From: Microbacterium sp. SORGH_AS_1204
Lineage (GTDB): Bacteria; Actinomycetota; Actinomycetes; Actinomycetales; Microbacteriaceae
Assembly: GCF_030818935.1 (NCBI RefSeq)
Contig: NZ_JAUTBD010000001.1
Coordinates: 744,001-808,000 of the forward strand
Reading direction: 5' to 3'
DNA length: 64,000 bases
The notes beneath the pieces were generated by a model. That model ran no database searches. It was not told the DNA's origin and saw only the letters and a list, made by a program, of their open reading frames with translations. Within the stretch, counting starts at the first letter, position 1; every line of letters begins with the position of its first letter. Position numbers and translations under genes: made by a program. Shown here piece by piece: positions 17,364 to 25,931 of the stretch.

Positions 17364-18475
17364 TCACGAGGGTGTCGCGGCCGTCGTCACCTCCGGTCCT
17401 CGCGCCGTCGGTGCCGGACGTGGCTCCCGACGTCCTCAACGCAGGGGTGGGGGGCCGGCTGACCGGCTCCCCACGCCGCGCCGGCGCTCTTCTCGCGGGA
17501 CTGCTTATCGCCGTGGCCGCGCTCGCCCTCACCGTCCTCGCGTCCCTCGCGGTGGGCAACCGGGCGATCGACCCCGCCACCGTCCTCGGTGCCCTTTTCT
17601 CGTACGACGACGACCATCCGCTCCACGTGACCGTCATGGAGCTTCGGTTGCCGCGCACCCTCCTCGGCGTCGTCGTCGGCGCGGCGCTCGCCGTGTGCGG
17701 CGGACTCATCCAAGCCTTCACGCGCAATCCTCTCGCCGATCCCGGAATCCTCGGTGTGAACGCCGGCGCCTCCTTCGCCGTCACTTTCGCCGTCGGTGTG
17801 CTCGGGCTCACCGCCCCCGGGGCGTACGTGCCGTTCGCCCTCGGTGGCGCCCTCGTTCTCACGGTGCTCGTGTACGCGCTCGGGTCCTTCGGCCCGTCGG
17901 GGGCCACTCCGATGAAGCTGACCCTCGCGGGCGTTGCGTTGGGCGCAGCCGTCAGCGGGCTCACGACAGCGATCGTCCTTCGCGACACCGACACGCTGCA
18001 GGTCATGCGCTTCTGGGGCGTGGGTTCCATCGGCGGACGCACGATCGATCAGCTCGCGTGGGCCGCACCCCTGATCGCGCTGGGACTGACCCTCGGGTTG
18101 ATGTGCGCCCGCTCGCTGAACGTACTGGCCCTCGGGGACGATGTTGCCCAGTCGCTCGGTGCGCGCGTTCGCGTCACCGGTGTCCTCGTGGTCATCGCGG
18201 TGACGTTGCTTGCGGGTACCGCCGTCGCCGCCGCCGGACCCATCGCTTTCGTCGGGCTGATGATCCCGCACGTCGTACGGTGGTTCACCGGCCCCGATCA
18301 GAGGTGGGTCCTGACGATGTCGATGATCGTCGGGCCGACGTTCCTCCTGCTCGCCGACGTCGTGGGACGCATCGCCCTCCCCAACGGCGAACTCCGCGTC
18401 GGTATCGTCACGGCTCTCCTGGGAGCCCCCGTCCTCGTCGTCCTCGTGCGACGTAAGCGGGTGAGCGGGCTGTGA
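17360..18475 (+). CDS. FecCD-family siderophore permease, first subunit
   Basis: The 371-residue integral membrane protein is of the FecCD/BtuC type. Family marks are ELRLPRTLLGVVVGAALAVCGG, QAFTRNPLADPGILGVNAGA, GRIALPNGELRVGIVTALLGAP and about ten hydrophobic segments. The GTG at 17360 overlaps the stop of the lipoprotein gene (GTGA); the first 30 or so residues are a polar extension, so a start slightly downstream is possible. With the next gene it should form the heterodimeric membrane channel of the importer. Confidence 0.9.
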   Translation: MITRVSRPSSPPVLAPSVPDVAPDVLNAGVGGRLTGSPRRAGALLAGLLIAVAALALTVLASLAVGNRAIDPATVLGALFSYDDDHPLHVTVMELRLPRTLLGVVVGAALAVCGGLIQAFTRNPLADPGILGVNAGASFAVTFAVGVLGLTAPGAYVPFALGGALVLTVLVYALGSFGPSGATPMKLTLAGVALGAAVSGLTTAIVLRDTDTLQVMRFWGVGSIGGRTIDQLAWAAPLIALGLTLGLMCARSLNVLALGDDVAQSLGARVRVTGVLVVIAVTLLAGTAVAAAGPIAFVGLMIPHVVRWFTGPDQRWVLTMSMIVGPTFLLLADVVGRIALPNGELRVGIVTALLGAPVLVVLVRRKRVSGL

Positions 18476-19569
18476 TCGTTGCGAAGCGTCACCCTCTCGA
18501 CGACACGCGGGTGCTCGCCGAACATGCGCCGGTCGACTTCGGCCGACGCCTCATCCGACTCGAGACGAATCGGCTCGGTACGCTCGTCGCCGTCCGCTCG
18601 GTGGTCGTCGGCATCCTGCTTCTCCTCGTCATCGTGACGGCGGGACTCTTCTCGCTCACGATCGGCACCTACCGACTCGACGTCGCCTCCGTGCTCCGAG
18701 CCATCGTCGATCCCGCCTCCGACCCGCACATTCGCCACGTCGTCTTCGAGTGGCGCCTGCCGCGTGTCCTGTTCGCAGTCCTGTGCGGCGCGGCGCTCGC
18801 TCTGGCGGGAGGGATCTTCCAGTCGCTGACCCGTAACCCGCTGGGTTCTCCCGACATCATCGGGTTCGGAATCGGTGCCGAGTTCGGCGTGACCGTGACG
18901 ATGATCGTGTTCGGCCTGAACACGTATGCCTTCAAAGCAGCCGGAGCCCTCGTCGGCGGGCTCCTCACCGCGCTGGTGGTCTTCGTCCTCGCAAGCAAGA
19001 ACACGATGTCGTCGTTCCGGCTGATCGTCGTGGGCATCGGCGTCTCTGCCGGTCTCGGTGCACTCACGTCGTGGATCCTGATCTCGGTGAGCGTCGAGAA
19101 GGCCATGATGGCCGCGACGTGGGGGGCGGGATCTCTCGCCTCCCTCGGCTTCGACCAGCTCGTTCCCGCCTCGGTCGTGTTCGTCATCGTCGCGCTGGCC
19201 GCGGTGCCGCTGCATCGCACGCTTCCGGTGCTCGAGATGGGGGATGACGCGGCGACGGCTCTCGGCATCCGTCCCGTGCGTGTGCGACTTCGCGCCATGA
19301 TCCTCGCCGTGGCGCTGGTGGCGCTGGTCACCGCCGCCGCGGGACCCATCTCCTTCATCGCGCTGGCCGCCCCGCAGATCGCTCAGCGCCTCCTCCGCTC
19401 GAACACACCGATGGGCATCGCCCCGCTCGCTCTGACCGGCGCGGCCCTCGTGGTCGTGTCCGACGCCGTCGGCCAACTCGTCGCCGTTCCTGTCGGCGTC
19501 GTCACCCTGTCGGTCGGTGGCCTCTACCTCGCCTGGCTGCTCGCAGCCCAGTACGCGCGCCGCGCGTGA
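18472..19569 (+). CDS. FecCD-family siderophore permease, second subunit
   Basis: The 365-residue partner permease shows the same family marks: EWRLPRVLFAVLCGAALALAGG, QSLTRNPLGSPDIIGFGIGA, AGPISFIALAAPQIA and the C-terminal TLSVGGLYLAWLL. It begins with a GTGA overlap on the previous permease gene, which implies translational coupling. The first 40 residues are cytoplasmic and charged, longer than in FepD/FepG. Confidence 0.9.
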   Translation: MIVAKRHPLDDTRVLAEHAPVDFGRRLIRLETNRLGTLVAVRSVVVGILLLLVIVTAGLFSLTIGTYRLDVASVLRAIVDPASDPHIRHVVFEWRLPRVLFAVLCGAALALAGGIFQSLTRNPLGSPDIIGFGIGAEFGVTVTMIVFGLNTYAFKAAGALVGGLLTALVVFVLASKNTMSSFRLIVVGIGVSAGLGALTSWILISVSVEKAMMAATWGAGSLASLGFDQLVPASVVFVIVALAAVPLHRTLPVLEMGDDAATALGIRPVRVRLRAMILAVALVALVTAAAGPISFIALAAPQIAQRLLRSNTPMGIAPLALTGAALVVVSDAVGQLVAVPVGVVTLSVGGLYLAWLLAAQYARRA

Positions 19570-19579
19570 AGGGAAACCC

Positions 19580-20368
19580 ATGACGACGTCGCTCCTGACC
19601 CGTGACATCAGCTTGGGCTACGGAGATCGCGCAATCGTGTCCGGACTCTCGCTCGAGGTTCCCGACGACTCGTTCACGATCATCATCGGCCCCAACGCCT
19701 GTGGAAAGTCGACGCTGCTGCGCGGATTCGCGCGTCTCCTGCGTCCGACAGCCGGCACCGTGTTGCTCGACGGCCGCGAGCTGGCCTCATTCGCGCCGAA
19801 GGACATCGCTCGCCGACTCGGGCTCCTCCCGCAATCCTCCATCGCTCCCGACGGCATCCGCGTCGCCGACCTCGTCGGACGAGGACGCTTCCCCCACCAG
19901 AGTGCGTGGCGCACATGGAGCAGAGCCGACGATCACGCCGTCTCCGTCGCCATGGCCGCCACCGGCATCACGGATCTCTCGAGCCGTCTCGTCGACGAGC
20001 TCTCCGGCGGGCAACGCCAGCGCGTCTGGGTGGCCATGGCTCTCGCGCAGCAGACGAAGCACCTCCTGCTCGACGAGCCCACGACCTTCCTCGACATCGC
20101 CCACCAGATCGGCCTGATGGAGCTGTTCGCCGACCTGCATCGCGACGGCACGACCCTCGTTGCGGTGCTCCACGACCTGAACCACGCCGCTCGCTACGCG
20201 ACCCATCTCGTCGCGATGCGTGAGGGCGCCATCGTCGCCCAGGGCGACCCGCGTGAGATCATCACCGCCGAGCTCGTCGAAGCCGTGTACGACCTCCCCT
20301 GCCGTGTCATCACCGACCCTGTGGCGGGAACACCCCTGGTCCTCCCGCTCGGTGGACGGACCCGATGA
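19580..20368 (+). CDS. Siderophore ABC transporter ATP-binding protein
   Basis: The 262-residue ATPase is of the FepC/FecE type. It has Walker A GPNACGKST (about residue 37), signature ELSGGQRQRVW, Walker B LLLDEPTTFLD and H-loop VLHDLNHAARYA, all intact. The ATG at 19580 has GAAGGGA seven bases upstream. It energises import through the two preceding permeases. Its end overlaps the next ABC gene by ATGA. Confidence 0.93.
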   Translation: MTTSLLTRDISLGYGDRAIVSGLSLEVPDDSFTIIIGPNACGKSTLLRGFARLLRPTAGTVLLDGRELASFAPKDIARRLGLLPQSSIAPDGIRVADLVGRGRFPHQSAWRTWSRADDHAVSVAMAATGITDLSSRLVDELSGGQRQRVWVAMALAQQTKHLLLDEPTTFLDIAHQIGLMELFADLHRDGTTLVAVLHDLNHAARYATHLVAMREGAIVAQGDPREIITAELVEAVYDLPCRVITDPVAGTPLVLPLGGRTR

Positions 20369-22002
20369 CGACGCCCCGCCGCCTCTTCGCGATCGCCCTC
20401 ACATCGCACGGACGTGGTTTCGCGTTGACGGCCGCGACGATACTGCTCGTCCTGCACGCGCTCGCCGAGGCCGCGGTTCCGGTGATCGTCGGCGCCACCA
20501 TCGATCACGCGGTGCTCCCCGTCGACCCCGGCGCGCTCATCCTGTGGCTCGCGGCGCTGATCGGGACCTTCCTCGCGCTGACCACGAGTTATCAGACGGC
20601 ATCCCGTCTCATGGTCACGGTGTACGGGCACGGCGAGCAGGCGCTGCGCCACCTCACGCTGTCGCGGCTGCTTCGTCCCCGATTGTCGCGCCGATCGGTG
20701 TCGGCGGGGGAGGCGCTGACCTACGTGAGCGCGGACACCTACCGGGTCGCCGGAGTCGCCTGGTCGGTCGCGCAGCAGTGCGCGAGCGTGGCCGCCATCG
20801 TCGGGACGGCGCTCGTCATGCTGGCGATCTCGCCCGTCGCGACGGTGGTGGTCTTCGCCTCCACCATCGCCATGATGTTCGTGATGAAAGTGGTCTCTCG
20901 CCCCATCGAGCGCCGTGGCGCGGCCGAACAGGAGGCCGCGACCGAAGCCGGTGCCATCGCCGCGGACTTCATGAGCGGCTTCCGCGTGCTCGTCGGCATC
21001 GGAGCACGCGACGAGGCCGTACGTCGCTACGTCGCGGCGAGCGACGCCTCCCGTCGTGCCGCGACGGTCGCAGCTCGCTCCCTCGCCGCGTCCGAAGCGG
21101 TCAGCGGCGTTCTCGCCGGGGTCGTGACGGCGACACTCGCCGCGATGTCGGGATGGTTCGCCGCCGAAGGGCGCATGAGCATCGGGGAGCTCGTGACGGT
21201 GCTCGGGTTGGCTCAGTTCTTGAGCGGCTATCTCGCGGATGCGGGCTCGTTCCCCGCGAACTGGATCCATAAGCTCGCCTCAGCTCGGCGCCTGGCCGAC
21301 CTCATCGACGCGGACGATCTGCTCGAGCAGTCCCCCGCCGGGGCCGCGGCTGCGACGCCGGCTGACGACATCGCGCTGCGTTTTCAGCCCGAGGGGTCGG
21401 CGTCGACCTCCATCGAGGTGCGCCGCGGTGAGCTGCTCGGCATACGTCCTCCGGACAGCGAGACAGCGCGGGCTCTCTCCCGGCTTCTGGGGCTACGGAC
21501 GCGACCCGCGATCGGCGCGATCGCCCTCTCCATCGACGGGGTCCTGCACGATGCACGCACCCTCGACCCCCTGCAGTATCGCCGGCACGTCGTGGCTCCC
21601 CCGCATACCCAGACGATCGAGAGCGGCACCCTGCGCGACGCCGTCCTGGGCCACGGTTCGGGGCGGGCACCCCGGACCGAGCTGATCGAGATCGCCGCGC
21701 TGGACGACACCGTCGCCCGTGTCGGCGGATGGGACGCGCAGGTCGGCGAAGCGGGACGCCGACTCTCCGGGGGGCAACGCCAGCGCGTCGGCCTCGCCCG
21801 AGCCCTGCATGCGGAGGCCGACGTGGTGGTGCTGGACGAGCCGACCTCGGCCGTTGACGCACTCACCGAGGATCGCATCGCCCGTGCTCTCTCGCGCCAT
21901 ACCGCCACGACGATCGTCATCACCTCCTCGCCCCTGCTGCTCGCCTCCTGCGACCGGGTCATCCATCTGCCCGGCATCGATCAGGGGCGGCGAGATGACT
22001 GA
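20365..22002 (+). CDS. ABC transporter, fused permease/ATPase with degenerate Walker A (heterodimer subunit 1)
   Basis: This 545-residue protein has an exporter-type membrane domain (about 1-310) fused to a nucleotide-binding domain (about 320-545). The signature LSGGQRQR (about 466-473) and Walker B VVVLDEPTSAVD are perfect, but the P-loop position reads LLGIRPPDSETARAL, with no glycine-rich loop and no lysine. The H-loop histidine is also lost (ITSSPLLL). It therefore cannot bind ATP in the usual way and must work with the next gene's product, whose defects are complementary. The location inside an iron operon suggests an IrtAB-like role in importing ferri-siderophores for cytoplasmic reduction. 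Confidence 0.85.
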   Translation: MTTPRRLFAIALTSHGRGFALTAATILLVLHALAEAAVPVIVGATIDHAVLPVDPGALILWLAALIGTFLALTTSYQTASRLMVTVYGHGEQALRHLTLSRLLRPRLSRRSVSAGEALTYVSADTYRVAGVAWSVAQQCASVAAIVGTALVMLAISPVATVVVFASTIAMMFVMKVVSRPIERRGAAEQEAATEAGAIAADFMSGFRVLVGIGARDEAVRRYVAASDASRRAATVAARSLAASEAVSGVLAGVVTATLAAMSGWFAAEGRMSIGELVTVLGLAQFLSGYLADAGSFPANWIHKLASARRLADLIDADDLLEQSPAGAAAATPADDIALRFQPEGSASTSIEVRRGELLGIRPPDSETARALSRLLGLRTRPAIGAIALSIDGVLHDARTLDPLQYRRHVVAPPHTQTIESGTLRDAVLGHGSGRAPRTELIEIAALDDTVARVGGWDAQVGEAGRRLSGGQRQRVGLARALHAEADVVVLDEPTSAVDALTEDRIARALSRHTATTIVITSSPLLLASCDRVIHLPGIDQGRRDD

Positions 22003-23794
22003 CGCCACTTCGCGGACGCTTCTGCCGGTCGCCTCCGGTGCGCGCGTGCGCGCCACGGTCGGGGCGCTGATGCGGCAGAACCCGGGGCGGGTGACCGCGG
22101 TCGGAGTGCTGTACCTGGCGGCATCGGGTCTGGGCGTCGTGATGCCGGCGAGCCTCGGGGGCATCGTGGATGCCGTGTCGACGAACGCCGGCATCCTCCT
22201 CATCGGGTTCTGGGTCGGCGCCGCCGGAGCCGGGGCGGTCGGCGCGGCGGTCGTGTCGATGTGTGCCGCGCGCGTGCTCGCCGGACTCGTTCAGGACATG
22301 CTGGCGAGTCTGCGTGAAGACGTCTTCGCCACGGCGATGCGGCTGCCGGTGAGCACCATCGACGACGGCGAGAGCGCGGATCTGCTGTCCCGGGTCACGG
22401 GCGACGTCGACGCCGTCGCCGAGGCCGGGGGGAGCGTCGCGCCGAACCTGCTCTCGGCGGGCTTCGCCATCACGACGTCGATCGCGACCCTCGCGGTGCT
22501 CGACCCCTGGCTCGCTCTCGCCGGGCTGACCTCCCTTCCCCTCTACGCCGTGGGCACGCGGCGGTTCCTTCGGCGCTCTCGCGTCGTGTTCCGCGAAGTC
22601 CGAGAACGTGAGGCCGATCGCAGCCAGGCTGTGTTGGAGACGGTCGAGGGGATCGAGACCCTGACCGCATTGAACGGGCAGGAGGATGCACTCGGCCGCG
22701 TTCGCGCACGTGCCGAAACGGCGATCCGCATGCAGGTCGAGGGCGTGCGGGTGACCAACGGTCTCTTCCGGTACATCAATGGCGGAGAGCTCGTCGGCTT
22801 GACGATGATCCTTGCCACTGGCTTCGTGCTGCAGTCGGCCGGAACGATCACGGTCGGCACGGTCACGACTGCGGCGCTGTTGTTCCATCGGCTGTTCGGC
22901 CCGGTCGGACAGGTGATCTTCGGCCTGGATGACATCCAGCGCGCAACGATCGGACTCGCCCGCCTCGTCGGAGTGATCGACCTCGGCCCGAGCGCACCCC
23001 CCACACCCGTTTCGGCCTCCGAACCGCCCGCGCACGCCGGTGTCGAGCTACAGGACGTGACGTTCCTCTACCCGACCACGGGCAGGGGCATCCACGAGGT
23101 CTCGCTGAGCGTCGCCGCGGGGACGACGACGGCGGTGGTGGGGAGCTCGGGGTCGGGGAAGAGCACTCTCGCCCGCGTCGTCGCGGGGCACCATACGCCC
23201 GTCGCGGGCCGGGTCCGGCTCGCCCCCGCGGCATCCCGCCCCTACTACGTCTCGCAGGAGGTGCACCACTTCCGGGGGACGATCGCCGAGAATCTCCGAC
23301 TGGTCGCCCCCGAGGCCGACGACGACGCCCTCATCGCCGTGTTGCGTGTCGTCGGGGCGCAGTGGGCCGCGGAGGCCCTGAACCACGACGCTCGCGACAC
23401 GTCGTCTCGCGGGGCGGACGCCGACGTGGACGAGGGGCGCGTGCAGCAGCTCGCGATCGCGCGCGCGATGTTGGCCGACCCGGACGTGGTGATCCTCGAC
23501 GAAGCCACCGCCGAGATCGGCGAGCATCATCGAGCCGCCGTGGAGCATGCCATCGGCGCTCTACGCGCGTCGCGCACCGTTCTGATGATCGTCCACCGAC
23601 TGCAGCAGGCGATGACCGCCGACCAGATCGTCGTCTTCGCCGACGGACGAGCGGTCCAGTGCGGCACGCACGACGATCTCCTCGCCGCCGATGGCCCGTA
23701 CCGACGTTCGTGGCTTGCTCACGCGCCCCTCGCGCTCGAGAGCCCTCGCCAGTCCCCGACTCCTGTGGAGTCCGAAGAAACGGAGCACCCGTGA
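21995..23794 (+). CDS. ABC transporter, fused permease/ATPase with degenerate signature (heterodimer subunit 2)
   Basis: The 599-residue partner has an exporter-type membrane domain (about 1-330) and an ATPase domain with intact Walker A GSSGSGKST (about 385), Walker B VVILDEATAE and H-loop IVHRL. The LSGGQ signature is replaced by DVDEGRVQQ (about 476) and the D-loop by AEIG. Together with subunit 1 this leaves a single complete ATP site, made of this subunit's P-loop and the other subunit's signature. The ATG at 21995 overlaps the previous gene by eight bases. IrtB-like function in iron import is inferred from context. Confidence 0.85.
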   Translation: MTDATSRTLLPVASGARVRATVGALMRQNPGRVTAVGVLYLAASGLGVVMPASLGGIVDAVSTNAGILLIGFWVGAAGAGAVGAAVVSMCAARVLAGLVQDMLASLREDVFATAMRLPVSTIDDGESADLLSRVTGDVDAVAEAGGSVAPNLLSAGFAITTSIATLAVLDPWLALAGLTSLPLYAVGTRRFLRRSRVVFREVREREADRSQAVLETVEGIETLTALNGQEDALGRVRARAETAIRMQVEGVRVTNGLFRYINGGELVGLTMILATGFVLQSAGTITVGTVTTAALLFHRLFGPVGQVIFGLDDIQRATIGLARLVGVIDLGPSAPPTPVSASEPPAHAGVELQDVTFLYPTTGRGIHEVSLSVAAGTTTAVVGSSGSGKSTLARVVAGHHTPVAGRVRLAPAASRPYYVSQEVHHFRGTIAENLRLVAPEADDDALIAVLRVVGAQWAAEALNHDARDTSSRGADADVDEGRVQQLAIARAMLADPDVVILDEATAEIGEHHRAAVEHAIGALRASRTVLMIVHRLQQAMTADQIVVFADGRAVQCGTHDDLLAADGPYRRSWLAHAPLALESPRQSPTPVESEETEHP

Positions 23795-24681
23795 AGATCC
23801 ACCGCGGCATCGTCAGCAAGACCACCGCCCTCTCTCCGACTCTCGTGCGGGTGACTCTCGTCGGGCCCGAAATGGCGGACTTCGCCAGCACCGGAATCGG
23901 CGACGAGTACGTGCGGGTGTTCTTCCCGCACGGCGACGACCCGACGAACGTGTCGCTGCCGGTGCCCGTGGGCGACTGGTGGGAGACGCCCCCGGGTGCA
24001 CCCGAGGCGCCGATGCGCACGTACACGATCAGCGGGGTGCGTCCGGCGCTCGGCGAAGTCGACATCGATTTCGTGCTCCATGATGCCGGGGTCGCCGGCC
24101 CGTGGGCCGCCCGGGCTCAGCCGGGCCACGTTCTCGGACTGAACGCGCCTACCGGTCTGTACTCACCCCCCGCAGACATCACCTGGCAGGTTCTGGTCGC
24201 CGATCTCACGGGCCTTCCCGCCGTGGCGCGTCTCGTCGCCGACACCCCGCCGGGTGTCCGGACACGGGTCGTGCTCGAGATCGCCCATGAGGACGACCGG
24301 ATCCCGCTCGTGCACGGCCCTGACGCCGAGGTGACGTGGGTGGTCGGCGGGAACGGTCGGGGCCCGAGCGCTCTGGGCGCGCTGGTACGAGGGGTCGTCG
24401 ACCGCCGCCTGCCGCTCGACGAAGGCTATGTGTGGGTGGCCGGCGAGACCATCGCGCTCAGGGAGGTCCGGAGGTACCTGCGCAAAGACCTCTCTCTGCC
24501 CGCCAGCCGCTTCAAGGTCGTGGGCTACTGGACGCCGATCGCCGCGTGGAGCGAGAAGTACGCCGCCTTGCCCGACTCGGTACACAAGGAACTCGACGAG
24601 ATCTGGGCGACCCGGGCGGACGCGGAACCCGAGGACGTGCAGCTGCAGTACGAAGAGCACCTCGGCCGGCTGGGCCTCTAG
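23791..24681 (+). CDS. Siderophore-interacting protein (FAD-dependent ferri-siderophore reductase)
   Basis: This 296-residue protein is of the ViuB/SIP family. The FAD-binding motif MRTYTISG and the following VDIDFVLHD and GPWAARAQPGHVL segments are characteristic, and the C-terminal half is the NAD(P)H-binding fold with VWVAGETIALREVRRYLR. Such enzymes reduce Fe3+-siderophores in the cytosol and release iron. It starts with a GTGA overlap on the ABC gene, so it is the last gene of the iron operon. In mycobacteria the equivalent domain is fused to IrtA; here it is separate. Confidence 0.93.
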   Translation: MKIHRGIVSKTTALSPTLVRVTLVGPEMADFASTGIGDEYVRVFFPHGDDPTNVSLPVPVGDWWETPPGAPEAPMRTYTISGVRPALGEVDIDFVLHDAGVAGPWAARAQPGHVLGLNAPTGLYSPPADITWQVLVADLTGLPAVARLVADTPPGVRTRVVLEIAHEDDRIPLVHGPDAEVTWVVGGNGRGPSALGALVRGVVDRRLPLDEGYVWVAGETIALREVRRYLRKDLSLPASRFKVVGYWTPIAAWSEKYAALPDSVHKELDEIWATRADAEPEDVQLQYEEHLGRLGL

Positions 24682-24774
24682 TCGTGTTCCCGTACCCCCC
24701 CCGGGCATGCTGCCGCTGCGCGGCGCGTGAAGCTCGGCGGGGTCGCCGGTCACCGCGGCGGCGGGCGCCCCCGA

Positions 24775-24780
24775 TAGGGT
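24775..24780 (+). promoter_or_regulatory. -10 box of a probable leaderless transcript
   Basis: TAGGGT lies seven bases before the GTG at 24788. This supports that GTG as the start of the IclR gene over the one at 24779. Confidence 0.55.
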
Positions 24781-24787
24781 GAGCCGG

Positions 24788-25549
24788 GTGAGTGAATCGG
24801 GAGAGTTCGTCCAGTCCCTCGCTCGCGGTCTCGAAGTCATTCGAGCCTTCGACGCCGAGAACCCGGCCCTGACCCTGAGCGATGTGGCCCGCCGTGCCGA
24901 CCTCACGCGCGCGGCCGCCCGCCGCTTCCTGCAGACGCTCGAGACCCTGGGGTACGTGCGCGCCGACGGCCGCGTCTTCTCGCTCACTCCGCGCGTGCTC
25001 GAGTTGGGCTTCAGCTACCTCTCTGCGCTGTCGTTGCCCGCTCTCGCTCAGCCGCACCTCGAGCGACTCTCGCGCGAGGTGGGCGAGAGCGTGTCGTCGG
25101 CCGTCCTCGACGGCGCCGACATCGTGTACGTCGCGCGCGTGCCCACCCGTCGCATCATGAGCGTCGGCATCACGATCGGTACGCGCTTTCCCGCCTACGC
25201 CACGAGCATGGGGCGCGTTCTGCTCGCCGCCCTTCCCCGCGAGCAGGCGCGCGAGATCGTGTCGGTCTCGCATCCGACATCGCTCACTCCTCGCACGCGT
25301 ACCGACGTCGACGCGATCGTCGCCGAGCTCGACACCGTTCGGGCTCAGGGGTGGTCGCTCGTCGACGGGGAGCTCGAGGAGGGCCTTCGCTCCCTGGCCG
25401 CGCCGGTGCACGACCGCCAGGGGGTCGTGGTGGCCGCGGTCAACATCTCGGCGAGCGCTCGCGGTGACGCCGCCACGTGGGGCGAGGAGTGCCTGCCCGC
25501 CCTCCGGACCGCGGCGGGCGCGATCGACGCCGATCTCCGACTGGTCTGA
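24788..25549 (+). CDS. pcaR: IclR-family regulator, PcaR-like
   Basis: The 253-residue protein has an IclR winged HTH (about residues 5-65: QSLARGLEVIRAFDAENPAL, RRADLTRAAARRFLQTLETL) and an effector domain (about 80-250) with RVPTRRIMSVGITIGTRFPA and YATSMGRVLLAALP, both typical of PcaR/PcaU/CatR members. These regulate beta-ketoadipate or protocatechuate genes. It lies directly upstream of pcaIJF in the same direction, and an operator-like dyad overlaps that operon's promoter. The start at 24788 is chosen from the -10 spacing; 24779 is the alternative. Confidence 0.88.
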   Translation: MSESGEFVQSLARGLEVIRAFDAENPALTLSDVARRADLTRAAARRFLQTLETLGYVRADGRVFSLTPRVLELGFSYLSALSLPALAQPHLERLSREVGESVSSAVLDGADIVYVARVPTRRIMSVGITIGTRFPAYATSMGRVLLAALPREQAREIVSVSHPTSLTPRTRTDVDAIVAELDTVRAQGWSLVDGELEEGLRSLAAPVHDRQGVVVAAVNISASARGDAATWGEECLPALRTAAGAIDADLRLV

Positions 25550-25620
25550 CGAGCCCGGTTTCCCTCTACCGCCGCACTGGATGCCGGAACGCGCGCGTCA
25601 TGACGGTGCGACGCGCCGTT

Positions 25621-25809
25621 CGTTATGCCGGCATCACACGCGCGGTGGTGCCGCGTCGCGCCAGCCCGGATGCCGTGCCGACATGACGCGGCATCACACG
25701 CGCGGTGGTGCCGCGTCGCGCCAGCCCGGATGCCGTGCCGACATGACGCGGCATCACACGCGCGGTGGTGCCGCGTCGCGCCAGTTCGGATGCCGTGCCG
25801 ACATGACGC
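25621..25809. repeat. 60-bp tandem repeat, three copies
   Basis: Three consecutive 60-bp units begin at about 25621, 25681 and 25741 and differ at only a few bases (the first five bases of copy one and two bases late in copy three). Each contains an imperfect hairpin, GGCATCAC..GTGGTGCC, and a second possible stem, GATGCCG..CGGCATC, across the unit junction. The 380-bp spacer between pcaR and pcaI otherwise contains only the promoter region. No protein is likely. Confidence 0.9.
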
Positions 25810-25850
25810 GATGTGTCGCCGGATGCCGCGCGCGCGGAGCACTCGCACCC

Positions 25851-25915
25851 TTGCCGTCGACGCGTCGATGGAGGTATTCTGTTCGCACATCGTACGCATG
25901 TACGCACAGCGAACA
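25851..25915 (+). promoter_or_regulatory. pcaIJF promoter with nested operator dyads
   Basis: A -35 TTGCCG (25851) and -10 TATTCT (25875-25880) are spaced by 18 bp. Right after it are two nested inverted repeats: outer TGTTCGC (25880-25886) / GCGAACA (25909-25915), and inner CGTAC / GTACG (25891-25904) with a 4-bp centre. The position over the transcription start fits repression, probably by the upstream IclR regulator. Confidence 0.65.
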
Positions 25916-25931
25916 ACGGAGGACCCTCCGC

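Noticed and set aside
25621..25809. Possible CRISPR array
   Set aside because: The 60-bp units are directly contiguous with no spacers, and no cas gene is nearby.
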